This document shows positions 17,368-26,272 of a stretch of DNA of 50,697 nt, one piece after another (the first letter of the stretch is position 1; the number at the start of each line of letters is the position of its first letter). The position numbers and the translations under genes were made by a program. The notes beneath the pieces are model-generated. The model was not told the DNA's origin, ran no database searches, and saw nothing but the letters and a program-made list of their open reading frames with translations. The stretch is taken from positions 1 through 50,697 of the forward strand of contig NZ_JQKI01000047.1 of assembly GCF_000745965.1 (NCBI RefSeq), written 5' to 3'. This stretch comes from Edaphobacter aggregans DSM 19364. Lineage in GTDB: Bacteria; Acidobacteriota; Terriglobia; Terriglobales; Acidobacteriaceae.

Positions 17368-18771
17368 TCATCTCACCATTCGAGTGCCCGCGTACCGGCT
17401 GATGGCGCAACGTCTAAGCAGGTTGTATTTGTGCACACGGTAGGCGAGTGTCTTCCGGCTCATGCCAAGGAGAGGCGCAGCCATCGACTGGTTCCAGTCG
17501 GATAGTTCCAAGGCTCGAAGGAGCACCTCTTTCTCGAGGCCGCCGAAGCAGATTCCGTTCGGTGGGAGATCGAGCCTGATGGCCTGTACAGGGTTGGGGT
17601 CAGGCTGCAGAAATTGAGGTAGATCGGTAATGCCAACTTCACTGCCACACGTGAGAATGACGATACGTTCGACAATATTCTCCAATTCGCGAATATTGCC
17701 AGGCCATTGGTACGCCAAAAAGCGCTCGAGAACTCCATGGCCTAAACTCAAATCAGGGCATCCATGTTTGGAGCAACTGTGCTCGAAGAAGAATCGCATG
17801 AGTTCCGGAATGTCTTCACGGCGGTCGCGCAGACCGGGCAACCTGAGAGGGATTACGTTGAGGCGGTAATAAAGATCTTCGCGGAACTTACCCTCATGCA
17901 CCATCGCTGCAAGGTCGCGGTGGGTTGCGGCTAAGACCCTGACGTTGACCTTTATGCTGCGCACGGCCCCCACCTTGTGAATCTCGCCATTCTGGATGAA
18001 CCGCAGCAGTTTGACCTGCAACTCCGGCGACATTTCGCCGATCTCATCCAGAAATAATGTCCCTCCATCTGCAGCTTCGACCTGCCCTTTGCGGTCCGTG
18101 CACGCCCCGGTAAAGGCCCCCTTCACGTGTCCGAAGAGTTCAGATTCCAGCAAGTCCTTTGGGATGGCGCCACAGTTGATCGTGACAAATGGCTTTATGC
18201 TCCTTGCACTGAGGGCGTGAATTCCGCGAGCAAGCAGTTCCTTTCCCGTTCCAGTCTCGCCCTGGATGAGAACCGTGGAGTTTGTTCGCGCTGCTCTGGT
18301 CGCTTGCTCCAAAACGCCCATCAATGCTTTCGAATTCCCAAGGATGCTTTCGAACCCACGTCTTTGTCCCACTGTATTGCTGCAGTGTCTCCGCTCGATT
18401 CGAGTGCGATGGTATTCAAGTGCCTGCTGGATGACCAATCGGAGTTCGTCGATTTCAATGGGCCGTGTCAGATAATCATGCGCTCCCAACTTCATCGCCT
18501 CGACGGCGCTTGCGACGGTGGCGAATGCGCTTACAAGAATTACAACAATGTTCGGGTGCTGATTGTGCAGTCGCTTGAGCAGTTCAACACCGGAAATGCC
18601 TGGCATCCGTACATCGGTGATGACGAGGTCGGTCTCCTGACGCCGGAGGTGTTCGAGAGCATCCGAAGCGGTTTGTGCTTCGCTGATTTCGTAAACAGAG
18701 TCGTCCAGGGCCTCACGAATGAACTCCCGATTGGGAGCGTGGTCGTCAACGACAAGAATTGCACTGGACAT
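17368..18771 (-). CDS. NtrC-family sigma54-dependent response regulator
   Basis: 467 residues in three domains. The receiver (1-125) has phospho-acceptor Asp in [14 protein letters not shown]. The AAA+ domain (about 140-375) has Walker A GETGTGKE, the sigma54-contact loop GAFTGA and Walker [13 protein letters not shown] Fis-type helix-turn-helix ends the protein ([26 protein letters not shown]). It activates sigma54 promoters from enhancer sites. At least six other sigma54 promoter matches occur in this island. Its own gene also has one, so it may autoregulate. Confidence 0.95.
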   Translation of the reverse strand: MSSAILVVDDHAPNREFIREALDDSVYEISEAQTASDALEHLRRQETDLVITDVRMPGISGVELLKRLHNQHPNIVVILVSAFATVASAVEAMKLGAHDYLTRPIEIDELRLVIQQALEYHRTRIERRHCSNTVGQRRGFESILGNSKALMGVLEQATRAARTNSTVLIQGETGTGKELLARGIHALSARSIKPFVTINCGAIPKDLLESELFGHVKGAFTGACTDRKGQVEAADGGTLFLDEIGEMSPELQVKLLRFIQNGEIHKVGAVRSIKVNVRVLAATHRDLAAMVHEGKFREDLYYRLNVIPLRLPGLRDRREDIPELMRFFFEHSCSKHGCPDLSLGHGVLERFLAYQWPGNIRELENIVERIVILTCGSEVGITDLPQFLQPDPNPVQAIRLDLPPNGICFGGLEKEVLLRALELSDWNQSMAAPLLGMSRKTLAYRVHKYNLLRRCAISRYAGTRMVR

Positions 18772-18799
18772 CCTTTTGGATTGGCCTCACCAAGATAAG

Positions 18800-18815
18800 T
18801 GCACGAGTGTTGCCA
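18800..18815 (-). promoter_or_regulatory. Sigma54 promoter for the NtrC-type activator
   Basis: Read leftward: TGGCAACACTCGTGCA, with GG and GC exactly 12 bp apart. Predicted start near 18789 gives an 18-nt leader that still contains GAGG ahead of the ATG at 18771. No paired TTTTGGGGCA element is seen here. The rest of the gap to 19097 holds only a short inverted repeat (CACGACAA / TTGTCGTG near 19000 and 19040). Confidence 0.55.
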
Positions 18816-19097
18816 TTCAGTATGCGGTGGCCGTTTCGCCTGTGACGAGATGATTCGCAACACGATCCTATTGGGGGTGTCCTCGTAATGGCGCCGTTGA
18901 GGTGACAGCAAATGACCACAATGACGGGAGGTTGTCACGATGTCGACTCGCTAACACCAATCTGACTGCAAAAACTTGGTCTCATTTCAAGAAACTCGAC
19001 ACGACAAAACCATAGACCTTCTTCGCGGCCCACCAATAAGTTGTCGTGCAGTGTGCCCTCTGTGCATTTTCGAAAGTGGCTAATGACTGCGACAACG

Positions 19098-19949
19098 CTA
19101 CTCAATCGAAATCACGGTCTCGCTTGTCGCCTTCAGGTCTCCCACGCGCTCTATCACTTTGCGTGTGAACGCATACAGCGACTTGGCATGGTCCGAGTCC
19201 TCGCCTGCGAGTACCACCGGATTGCCCGTGTCCCCGCCCTTGCGGATCTCCGGATCGAGCTCAATCGATCCCAGGAACGGCACGCCGAATTGTGCTGCCG
19301 TCCTCTGCCCGCCGCCTTTTGAAAAGATGTCGATCTCATGATGGCAATGCGGACACTGAAATGAGCCCATGTTCTCTATGATCCCGATGATGTCCACCTT
19401 CACTTGACGGAACATCTCGATCGCCTTGCGGCCATCCTGCAGCGACACGTCACTTGGAGTCGTAACCACAACTGCGCCCGTCAGCGGCACTGTTTGAACC
19501 AGAGAGATCGCCACATCACCGGTGCCCGGGGGCAGGTCCACAATCAGGTAGTCAAGCTTTCCCCATTGGACCCGTTGTATAAACTCGGCGATGATCTGGT
19601 GCAACATCGGCCCGCGCCAGACCAGCGGGCTATCCCCCGGGTTCAGGAATCCTGCGGAGATCAGCTTGACCCCATACCGCTCCGGAGGCTCGATCATGTT
19701 GTCAACCATGATTTTTGGCGTCGCACTGGCCCCAAGCATCAGCGGTACATTCGGACCGTACACATCCGCATCCAGCAGCCCGACCTTATGGCCGAGTCTC
19801 GCCAGGCTAAGCGCGAGGTTCACTGATAGTGTGGTCTTCCCCACACCGCCTTTTCCGCTGCCCACAGCGACAACCGCATCAACACCCGGAATGGGTTGCG
19901 GCGATTGCGGCGACTGCCCATGCATGTGTCCCACAAAACTCTCCTTCAT
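19098..19949 (-). CDS. mrp: Mrp/NBP35-family Fe-S cluster carrier ATPase
   Basis: About 283 residues. It has the deviant Walker A GKGGVGKTT, LLDADVYGPNVPLMLG, IVDLPPGTGDVAISLVQ and the cluster-binding CxxC in QCPHCHHEIDIF. Mrp proteins bind and hand over [4Fe-4S] clusters, which fits an island rich in Fe-S proteins. It lacks the usual N-terminal DUF59 domain. I chose the ATG at 19949; an upstream ATG at 19970 or TTG at 19982 is possible. A near-perfect sigma54 promoter lies upstream. Confidence 0.9.
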   Translation of the reverse strand: MKESFVGHMHGQSPQSPQPIPGVDAVVAVGSGKGGVGKTTLSVNLALSLARLGHKVGLLDADVYGPNVPLMLGASATPKIMVDNMIEPPERYGVKLISAGFLNPGDSPLVWRGPMLHQIIAEFIQRVQWGKLDYLIVDLPPGTGDVAISLVQTVPLTGAVVVTTPSDVSLQDGRKAIEMFRQVKVDIIGIIENMGSFQCPHCHHEIDIFSKGGGQRTAAQFGVPFLGSIELDPEIRKGGDTGNPVVLAGEDSDHAKSLYAFTRKVIERVGDLKATSETVISIE

Positions 19950-20056
19950 TCGCGCCAAATTTCCACGCATTAGCGATTGCAAGCAGACAAGCTAGCCAAA
20001 CTTAGCGACGAATGCTCGAACCTTGCCGTTGTCCAAAACTGCTCTGCAGATATCGG

Positions 20057-20072
20057 AGCAATCCGCCTGCCA
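20057..20072 (-). promoter_or_regulatory. Sigma54 promoter for mrp
   Basis: Read leftward: TGGCAGGCGGATTGCT, matching the consensus TGGCAC..TTGCT with GG and GC 12 bp apart. Start would be near 20046, in the gap between the small ferredoxin-like-fold gene and mrp. Confidence 0.65.
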
Positions 20073-20109
20073 ACTCAGCACGCTCCTCTCACAGAGCATG
20101 CCTTCCAGA

Positions 20110-20394
20110 CTAACTCACCTTCCCCGTGATCGTCGTCGGGTCCTCCATCTCTGCTAGCGCGAGAACTTTGTAAGTGACATGGTTGTACACAGGCGACATG
20201 GCCAGAAGCCGGTCAAGTTCTTCGTTCGATGTGACCTTGTAAATCCATGCTCCGCCGTGACTGCCGATGACATGGTAGCGACACTCCAGCTTGTCCCCCA
20301 GCTTCTTGGCGTAATCCGGCATCTGCATCACGGCGCGGGCAACCTCGGGCCCGAGGCGTGTCAGATCGAAGTGCCATAGCACCAGGAATTTCAT
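20110..20394 (-). CDS. Small ferredoxin-like-fold protein (muconolactone isomerase / DUF3303-like)
   Basis: 94 residues starting MKFLVLWHFDLTRLGPEVARAVMQMP, with AWIYKVTSNEELDRLLAMSPVYNHVTYKVLAL. The beta-alpha-beta pattern resembles muconolactone-isomerase-like and DUF3303 proteins, dimeric alpha+beta folds. Neither gives a function here. A strong GGAGG precedes the ATG. It precedes mrp in the same direction, in a sigma54-rich region. Confidence 0.75.
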   Translation of the reverse strand: MKFLVLWHFDLTRLGPEVARAVMQMPDYAKKLGDKLECRYHVIGSHGGAWIYKVTSNEELDRLLAMSPVYNHVTYKVLALAEMEDPTTITGKVS

Positions 20395-20450
20395 AGCTAC
20401 CTCCTAACCGAAATCTCCGTTCTTGACCCCAAAGCATATACCCCCCCTCG

Positions 20451-20466
20451 TGCACTCCGCTGGCCG
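20451..20466 (-). promoter_or_regulatory. Possible weak sigma54 promoter
   Basis: Read leftward: CGGCCAGCGGAGTGCA. GG/GC spacing of 12 bp is right, but the first base and the -12 TTGC are off consensus. It lies 57 bp upstream of the small gene start, the right place. It could be chance. Confidence 0.3.
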
Positions 20467-20699
20467 ACTGCCAGCTCACTTTCATTCCCAGGTTCGGTCT
20501 GTTCCCGTTTACACCGTAACAAGCTGCTGGGAGAGCGTTCTTTCTCATTCAGGGGTTTACTCGTGGTAAGTGGGTGCTGTATCAGCAAATAAGTCTGCAA
20601 TCGGACGTCCTACATTGACACTGTCAGTTTGTTGACGCTTTTTTGGCGTCGGTCTGTCGCAAGGCAAGATCGCGAATCTTACGGAAGCTGCCTACGGTA

Positions 20700-21163
20700 G
20701 ATTCGGCAATATTCGGGTCCTCACAGTTTGTTGACTGATTCCGCACTTCCGGGAATGAGGACGCCGAGCGCCGAGGGGCGACTAAGTTCCGGCTCTCGTA
20801 ACTGAACGAGCCGAGTGACAATTGCAACAGGAAGCTTGCGGAGAGCCCGCACATAAGCACACCTGTAACGCCTTCCACCGGGCCCATCACTCGCCACATT
20901 GGCTGAAGAGAAAGCATTTTCAACGCCGACTGTGGCATAGTTGGCCACCGAAAAATAGAAAGCCACTTCCTAGGTTGGAAAACATTTCCAGCGATAAAAA
21001 CGACGCTCACAACAGAATTTTCCAATATATGTGAGCAGACGAGCAGACTTGTGAATCGCACCACGAGTACAAAGGACCGGAAAAGGCAAGCCGGTGGAGC
21101 GCAGTGGGGAAACTGAGCTTTTGTCCGCCCAAAAGATATGCAGGTTTGGTGAACGAAACTCAT
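20700..21163 (-). pseudogene. Decayed two-helix K+ channel gene
   Basis: Pieces of a bacterial two-TM ion channel lie in different minus-strand frames. One frame has VCSHILEN. The next has FYRWKCFPT, then a stop where W is expected, then EVAFYFSVANYATVG at the selectivity filter. Another frame continues SLQPMWRVMGPVEGVTGVLMCGLSASFLL, and the last shifts back to PVAIVTRLVQLREPEL. At least three frameshifts and one stop, and the TVGYG filter is destroyed. The flanking gap 21164-21497 shows no gene. Confidence 0.7.
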
Positions 21164-21497
21164 AGTCGGGTCAGTTGGTCCGCACTGGGTTGAACTCTCT
21201 TTCAGTTCATTGAGTTAATCGAACTCTCGCAATGCTTCGAAGACGCCTCAGGTGTGTAAACCCAGGCAGATTATCTTTCCGGATACCACTGAAGTCCACT
21301 CTGCCCCGACGAAGAGTGGGATGCCCATTCTCACGGATGCTTATGGTTCTTCCTGGCACTGCCAAGCACATGCTGCTCACCTCAGGCGATTGCCTTTGCT
21401 CGGAAGGCCGGGAAAGAGGCTGCGCTTTTTCCCTGCATCATGAGATCCCGGTCAAAGGGCTCGAATCCGGCCGCCGCTTAATGTGGCGGATTTCGAT

Positions 21498-22421
21498 TCA
21501 GAAGGCGTAGGAGAGGGCAAATGCCGGACGGGACTTGGCCTTGAGGTCAACTCCCGGCGCAATGACTCCCGGTCCTTCCAGTACGCCGACGTCCAGGTTC
21601 AGCTTGAGCTTGGGACTCGGCAACACGCGCGCCGCGTAGACCATGGTTGTGCGAATGGTCGCATTCGGTAGTTCGGAGGGATGACGGGGTTGCTGTGCAA
21701 CCTCCATGCCCAGGATGACCGTGCTTTTTGCTGGCCCCTGGAAGACAAAGGCCACATTGCCGAAGGCGCGGGCGGTGAAATCCGGAGTGTTGCCGCCCAA
21801 TCCCCATAACTCCGCATTCGTGCCGCGAACGCCGGCGCTGATCAGGACAGGCATCGGCTTGAGTTGAGTGATCATCTTTGATCCGATGAGATACACATCT
21901 TCGTTGTGGGTATCTTTATGGGTGATGGCGCCACCTACATTGTGCACCTGAGTGCGGACCATGAAACCTGTTGAAATCTCCGGCATCCAGGGCTTCTTCC
22001 ACGAATTTTCTTTGATGAGGACGCCCTTTCCATGAAACGTGTTGAAGCCATCCGTCCACAAAGGACTGAGCGCCGGGTCAGATCCAGTGGCGTGAAAGTC
22101 TCGTGTGTAGCCAAACTCGATGCGATTCGCATAACCGCTGGTGATGGACATCTGGTTGAATGTGCCGAGAACACTGCCTCCATTCAAATAGTGATAAGAG
22201 GCAACCGGGATCGCAAATCGGCGTTCCGGAGTGGGGATCGTATATGCGGTCGGCGTGACGAAGACACCCGTTTCGCCTTCCCATCCGAGTGCCTGCGCAA
22301 AGAGACTTGCAGGGTGGGCGACAAGAAAAAGAGCGACAAGAAGAGCAGGGGCCCAGAGATGACGAACTGGTGCGGAACTGCGCTCCATCAACTTTCTGAT
22401 CGAAGCATAGGCGTACTTCAT
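21498..22421 (-). CDS. Outer-membrane beta-barrel protein, unknown
   Basis: 307 residues with a long signal peptide (hydrophobic WAPALLVALFLVAHPASLFAQA). The rest consists of alternating amphipathic strands and ends in FALSYAF, a C-terminal aromatic as used by the BAM barrel-assembly machine. I do not recognise the family. GGAGG precedes the ATG. It has a sigma54 promoter and a paired-box enhancer element upstream, and so should be expressed with the AOR-hydrogenase operon. A role in substrate entry or product exit is a guess. Confidence 0.8.
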   Translation of the reverse strand: MKYAYASIRKLMERSSAPVRHLWAPALLVALFLVAHPASLFAQALGWEGETGVFVTPTAYTIPTPERRFAIPVASYHYLNGGSVLGTFNQMSITSGYANRIEFGYTRDFHATGSDPALSPLWTDGFNTFHGKGVLIKENSWKKPWMPEISTGFMVRTQVHNVGGAITHKDTHNEDVYLIGSKMITQLKPMPVLISAGVRGTNAELWGLGGNTPDFTARAFGNVAFVFQGPAKSTVILGMEVAQQPRHPSELPNATIRTTMVYAARVLPSPKLKLNLDVGVLEGPGVIAPGVDLKAKSRPAFALSYAF

Positions 22422-22530
22422 ATTTTTCCTCCAATGATTTGAACTGGACAGTGTTGGTTAGGAAGTTATGGGACTACGGTGGAGGTGGCGTGCAGGCTTT
22501 TCGACAATACTTTGTCATGACCTGCATATG

Positions 22531-22546
22531 GGCAATTGCAATGCCA
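22531..22546 (-). promoter_or_regulatory. Sigma54 promoter for the outer-membrane barrel gene
   Basis: Read leftward: TGGCATTGCAATTGCC, with perfect GG/GC spacing and TTGC -12 box. Predicted start near 22520, giving a 99-nt leader. A paired-box enhancer element lies 135-190 bp upstream. Confidence 0.7.
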
Positions 22547-22680
22547 CAGAGGCAAACGTGGATGCAACCTACGTGATGCGCAACATTGCAAAGAGCATGC
22601 AGCAACGGGACCACTCAATGTGGCCTTGGGACCTGGCCGCCGATTCGGAACGCCGTGATTCGGCGAACTTCAGCTGGGCC

Positions 22681-22721
22681 TTTTGGGGCAGCACAGTGAA
22701 CATGCTGACTCATTTGGGGCA
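22681..22721. promoter_or_regulatory. Paired TTTTGGGGCA enhancer element, copy 1
   Basis: TTTTGGGGCA at 22681-22690 and TTTGGGGCA at 22713-22721, separated by 22 bp (32-bp period, three helix turns). The second box is half of a dyad, TGACTCA-TT-TGGGGCA. About 100 bp of flank to the right (ending CATTTCGCCGTCT near 22830) is shared with the copy near 36.8 kb. Flank to the left is shared with the copy near 33.7 kb. Confidence 0.65.
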
Positions 22722-22908
22722 GTGAGAGGTTCGGCGAGTCTGCTGCACTTGCAGCTTTCGCTTCTCGTAAGGTTGTTGGGGATTCAGTAGAGGGCGAATC
22801 TCGTCGTCGCAGCATTTCGCCGTCTGCAGAGAGGGATGGATAGGCCTGTCGTTCCAGAGTAATTTCCTGCGCGCCCGAACCAGGCTGGCGTTAGCTTCGA
22901 CTCGGCCC

Positions 22909-23985
22909 CTAACGGTCGGTACACGAATAGCAGGGGTCGAGAGCGGCCTGTATCAGGGGCAAATCCGAGAACTCGTTTCCCTTGATCATTGCCATCACGG
23001 TTGGAATATTAGCGAACGTCGGTGTCCGTACCTTAACGCGGCTGGGGACGTCGCTGCCATTGGTTTCTACGTAGTAAAAGACCTCGCCCCTGGGTGCTTC
23101 AATACGCATCACGGTTTCACCGGGCGGGACCGCGTATATGTCGCCCGCGTTGAGGCTGCCCGGCGGCATCTGCGCCACGGCCTGCTCGATGATCTTGCAG
23201 CTCTCCACTATCTCCAGCGCCCGTACGACCACGCGCGCCAGAACGTCTCCTTCGGTTTGAACGGGCACGTCGAACTCGACCTGATTGTAAGCCAGGTACG
23301 CGTGATCGCGACGCAGGTCGGTATCGATACCCGACGCGCGCGCGACCGGGCCAACTGCGCCGTATCGGATAGCGTCGGCATGCGAGAGGATACCGACGCC
23401 ACGGCATCGCGCGGCGAAACTGTGGTCCTCCGTGAAGAACGGAATCAGAGTCCCAGTGACCGTCTCACGAATTTCGCGGGCTCCGGCGGCGACGGATTCC
23501 GGATCGATGATGTCGCGATTGACTCCTCCGATGCAGTTCATCGAGTAGTTGACCCGATTGCCAGAGATCGCTTCCAGAAGATCCATCACTCGCTCCCGAA
23601 AACGAAAGAGCTCCATGAAGGCGGTCTCGAAGCCGATCAACTCCGACGCAACCCCTGCCCAGAGTAAGTGCGAGTGCAGGCGCTCGAGTTCAGCCATGAT
23701 CATCCGTATATACTGCGCGCGTTTGGGCACTTCGATAGACCCAATGCGTTCCAGTGCCATGCAGAAAGTCATCGAGTGCACGTTCGAACAGATGCCACAT
23801 ACCCGCTCCATCAGGGCAATACACTTGGTCATGTTCTTGCGGATCGCCAGCCACTCGATCCCTCGAAAATTGAATCCCACTTTGATGTGGGCGTCCGTGA
23901 TGGTTTCACCTTCGCAATCGACCTCGATCTTGTAAGGCTCATCGAGCGCAACGTGGTATGGTCCGATGGGAACTCGGTAGCTCAT
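22909..23985 (-). CDS. [NiFe] hydrogenase large subunit, group 4 (Ech-type)
   Basis: 358 residues, related to NuoD and EchE. Both metal-binding motifs are intact: RVCGICSNVHS (Cys63, Cys66) and the final DPCYSCTDR (Cys352, Cys355). It is therefore a true hydrogenase and not a nickel-free complex I relative. The chain ends three residues after the last Cys, so no C-terminal peptide must be cut off, and no maturation protease is encoded nearby. It makes or uses H2 at the cytoplasmic arm of a membrane complex. It overlaps the preceding gene by 4 bp (ATGA). Confidence 0.93.
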   Translation of the reverse strand: MSYRVPIGPYHVALDEPYKIEVDCEGETITDAHIKVGFNFRGIEWLAIRKNMTKCIALMERVCGICSNVHSMTFCMALERIGSIEVPKRAQYIRMIMAELERLHSHLLWAGVASELIGFETAFMELFRFRERVMDLLEAISGNRVNYSMNCIGGVNRDIIDPESVAAGAREIRETVTGTLIPFFTEDHSFAARCRGVGILSHADAIRYGAVGPVARASGIDTDLRRDHAYLAYNQVEFDVPVQTEGDVLARVVVRALEIVESCKIIEQAVAQMPPGSLNAGDIYAVPPGETVMRIEAPRGEVFYYVETNGSDVPSRVKVRTPTFANIPTVMAMIKGNEFSDLPLIQAALDPCYSCTDR

Positions 23986-24365
23986 GGGCGGTCTCCTTCA
24001 GAACGTAAAAGCAAACCTGGCGGGTCGCCCTCGCGCAGCATCAGCGGCGGCGTCGAGGCGCGGCCTTCGAACGTCACGGCATAGTAGTCACGTGTTTCGC
24101 GCTCGGCCCAGTCGGCTCCGTAATAGATGTCCACGATGCTGGGCAGAGGCGTGTTCAGCGCGGCGGTGCTTTCAACTGAAAACAGTTTGCTTTTCAGATC
24201 CCAATTCCACACCAGCCGCAACTCGTCCGTTCCAGTCTGCGTCACCACCAGCGCGAGAAAGCGCGCTCCGCTTTCGAGCATGCTTTGCGCGATCGAGCGG
24301 ATCTCGCCCAGGCTTGCCGGCAGCCAATCGCCGTCTGCGCGATGGCGCCATTCCTGTGTCATCAT
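23982..24365 (-). CDS. Hydrogenase subunit, NuoC/EchD-like
   Basis: 127 residues from the ATG at 24365, which overlaps the ferredoxin-subunit stop by 4 bp. The NuoC signature is visible: SIVDIYYGADWAERETRDYYAVTFEGR (consensus WxERExxDxxGI). This 30-kDa-type subunit packs against the large subunit and links it to the membrane arm. It is shorter than NuoC, as in Ech-type enzymes. Confidence 0.9.
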   Translation of the reverse strand: MMTQEWRHRADGDWLPASLGEIRSIAQSMLESGARFLALVVTQTGTDELRLVWNWDLKSKLFSVESTAALNTPLPSIVDIYYGADWAERETRDYYAVTFEGRASTPPLMLREGDPPGLLLRSEGDRP

Positions 24366-24889
24366 GGCCGCTCCTCCCCGAGCGAACCGCTCAGCATAGA
24401 CTTCATTGCGGTTTGGTAATGCAGTCTCCTGCACCGTTCGCAAAGATCGTAGAGTTCGCGCGCCTGATCGTCGATCTGTCCGGCAGCGGAGTGAAGCAGG
24501 CTCTCCGATGAAGGCCGCTTCGGTTTTCCGCAGCGTTTGCACGCAGGAAACGGCACAGTGTGGCTGGTGTCCAGTTCACCGGGGCGGGAGTAAACCGGCG
24601 GCGCCTCTGCTGACATGTGGAGTGCGCTTGCAGGGCAGCGATCGACGCAGCGCGCGCAAAACGTGCAGCGTCCCGGCTCGTAGTGCCACTGGTACTCCGT
24701 CTCGCTGCTCGCGCCGGTGACCGATTCGCTGACGCATACATAGGCGCAAAGACCGCAACCCACACAGAGTGTGGGATCAAGCAGTACTACCCCGCGGTAG
24801 CCAGTCGGCGGCGGCGCCTTATGCGGCAGCGAGATCGTGGACGGTCCGTCGGCGAGATTCTTTTCGATAATTTGCAGAATATTGAACAT
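24362..24889 (-). CDS. Hydrogenase 2x[4Fe-4S] subunit with extra four-Cys tail
   Basis: 175 residues, NuoI/EchF-like. Two cluster motifs are clear: CVGCGLCAYVC (Cys42-52) and CTFCARCVDRC (Cys75-85). The start is 1 bp after the NuoH-like stop. Beyond the usual end there is a tail of about 60 residues with two more CxxC pairs (CKRC at 117-120, CERC at 150-153), enough for a zinc site or another Fe-S centre. This could be the docking point for the AOR electron-transfer protein. Confidence 0.9.
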   Translation of the reverse strand: MFNILQIIEKNLADGPSTISLPHKAPPPTGYRGVVLLDPTLCVGCGLCAYVCVSESVTGASSETEYQWHYEPGRCTFCARCVDRCPASALHMSAEAPPVYSRPGELDTSHTVPFPACKRCGKPKRPSSESLLHSAAGQIDDQARELYDLCERCRRLHYQTAMKSMLSGSLGEERP

Positions 24890-24890
24890 C

Positions 24891-25805
24891 TCAGTTTCCT
24901 CTGTGTAAGAAGGCAGTGGCGAGAGCGACCGTGGCAAGCACGAACGAGTAGCGCCATATCAGCCGTGTCGCCTGCCGAAGTTTCAATCGTCCCATGGCGG
25001 AGGCCAGCAGAGTCAGGAGCATTACCATCACCAACGAACAGGCTGCGAACAGAAGAGCGTCGAGCCACCACACGCCGCTCCGGTACGGGATGGCAAGCGT
25101 CACGACAAACCCGATCAAAGCTACCCATTCCAATGCATGGGCCAACTCCCAGATCGCCAGCAGCCGGCCCTCCGATTCGACCAAAGGCCCGGTGAGCACT
25201 TCCTGTTCGGCATTCGCTATCGAAAATGGATTCAACCGCAGCTTGACGGGAAGGCAAATCAGGATGGCCAGCAGAGCTGGCAAGCGTACCTGCCAGGGGG
25301 TGGCCAAGGCAATGACTGTCATGTGCAGGCTGCCCGCCCCGGTAGACATGGCAATCAGGGCGGCGAAGAACGACACATTGCATGAAATGTCGATGATGGC
25401 TTCGCGCGTGGCTCCCATTTCGCCGTAGATAGAGCGCGAGGCATATCCTGCCAGCACCATGCATAGGGGCGGCATCTCGAGCAATCCGACCAACAGGATC
25501 AGGTCGCCGGAAAAGCCCCTCTCGTTTGGAAAGACCGGGAGCAATGCCAGCGCGCCGAGCGTTGTGCCTACGGCCAGCAGCGGCAGTAGCGCCATTATCC
25601 GGCGGTCGCTCAATGCGCGCGCCACGGGCCATTTGGCCGCGAGCTTGACGAAATCGTAGAACGGCTGGATAAGCGGCGGCCCGATTCGTCCTTGGAACCG
25701 CGCCCGCAATTTGCGTTCGGCACCCATCATCAGCCATCCCATGGGCAGTGCGTATAACACACCGGGAAAGACCAGCAGCGCCGCTAGCGCGTGTACCGCG
25801 TTCAT
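24891..25805 (-). CDS. Hydrogenase membrane subunit, NuoH/EchB-like
   Basis: 304 residues with about eight hydrophobic helices. The NuoH landmarks are present: MGAERKLRARFQGRIGPPLIQPFYDFVKLAAK at the start, and NPFSIANAEQEVLTGPLVESEGRLLAIWELAHALEW in the middle, where Glu residues form the entry of the ion path. It anchors the catalytic arm in the membrane and couples redox energy to ion flow. The ATG overlaps the small-subunit stop by 4 bp. Confidence 0.94.
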   Translation of the reverse strand: MNAVHALAALLVFPGVLYALPMGWLMMGAERKLRARFQGRIGPPLIQPFYDFVKLAAKWPVARALSDRRIMALLPLLAVGTTLGALALLPVFPNERGFSGDLILLVGLLEMPPLCMVLAGYASRSIYGEMGATREAIIDISCNVSFFAALIAMSTGAGSLHMTVIALATPWQVRLPALLAILICLPVKLRLNPFSIANAEQEVLTGPLVESEGRLLAIWELAHALEWVALIGFVVTLAIPYRSGVWWLDALLFAACSLVMVMLLTLLASAMGRLKLRQATRLIWRYSFVLATVALATAFLHRGN

Positions 25806-26272
25806 CCCTGTTCTCCTGAAATCACTGAATGGCGGGTGGCCAGCTTGTGCATCGCAGCGGCGATACCTTCAATGATGGCAAAGGGCCGCGGCGGACATCC
25901 GGGGACATAAATATCCACTGGAATGATGCGATCGAGCGGCCCGTCGATCACCGGGCTGCCCCAGAACACGTTCCCCGTTGCCGGGCAATTCCCAATTGCG
26001 ACGACGACCTTTGGGTCGGGCAACTGGTTATACACCTCTTCCAGTGCTCCTCGTGTGGTTCTGGTGATAGGCCCGGAGACCACGAAGACATCTGCGTGGC
26101 GCGGGCTGCCCTCCAGCTTGATGCCGTATTGTTCCACGTCATATCTCGGCGTGAGGCAGGAGACCAATTCGATATCGCAGCCGTTGCAAGCTCCAGCGTT
26201 GAAGTGAAACAGGAATGCGGAGTGCTCTCGAGCGCGCTCGACGAGCCTGTACATGAAACCGTAGTCCTTCAT
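25802..26272 (-). CDS. [NiFe] hydrogenase small subunit, NuoB/EchC-like
   Basis: 156 residues from the ATG at 26272 (MKDYGFMYRLVERARE). This ATG overlaps the upstream stop by 4 bp, so it is preferred over a longer frame to 26410. It has the proximal [4Fe-4S] ligands: GACNGCDIELVS, GNCPATGNV and VPGCPPRP. It passes electrons between the ferredoxin-like subunit and the NiFe site. Confidence 0.94.
   Translation of the reverse strand: MKDYGFMYRLVERAREHSAFLFHFNAGACNGCDIELVSCLTPRYDVEQYGIKLEGSPRHADVFVVSGPITRTTRGALEEVYNQLPDPKVVVAIGNCPATGNVFWGSPVIDGPLDRIIPVDIYVPGCPPRPFAIIEGIAAAMHKLATRHSVISGEQG

Noticed and set aside
24787..25737. Long open frame (316 codons) on the minus strand
   Set aside because: It is the shadow of the NuoH-like gene in another frame; the translation is low-complexity and shows no family motif.
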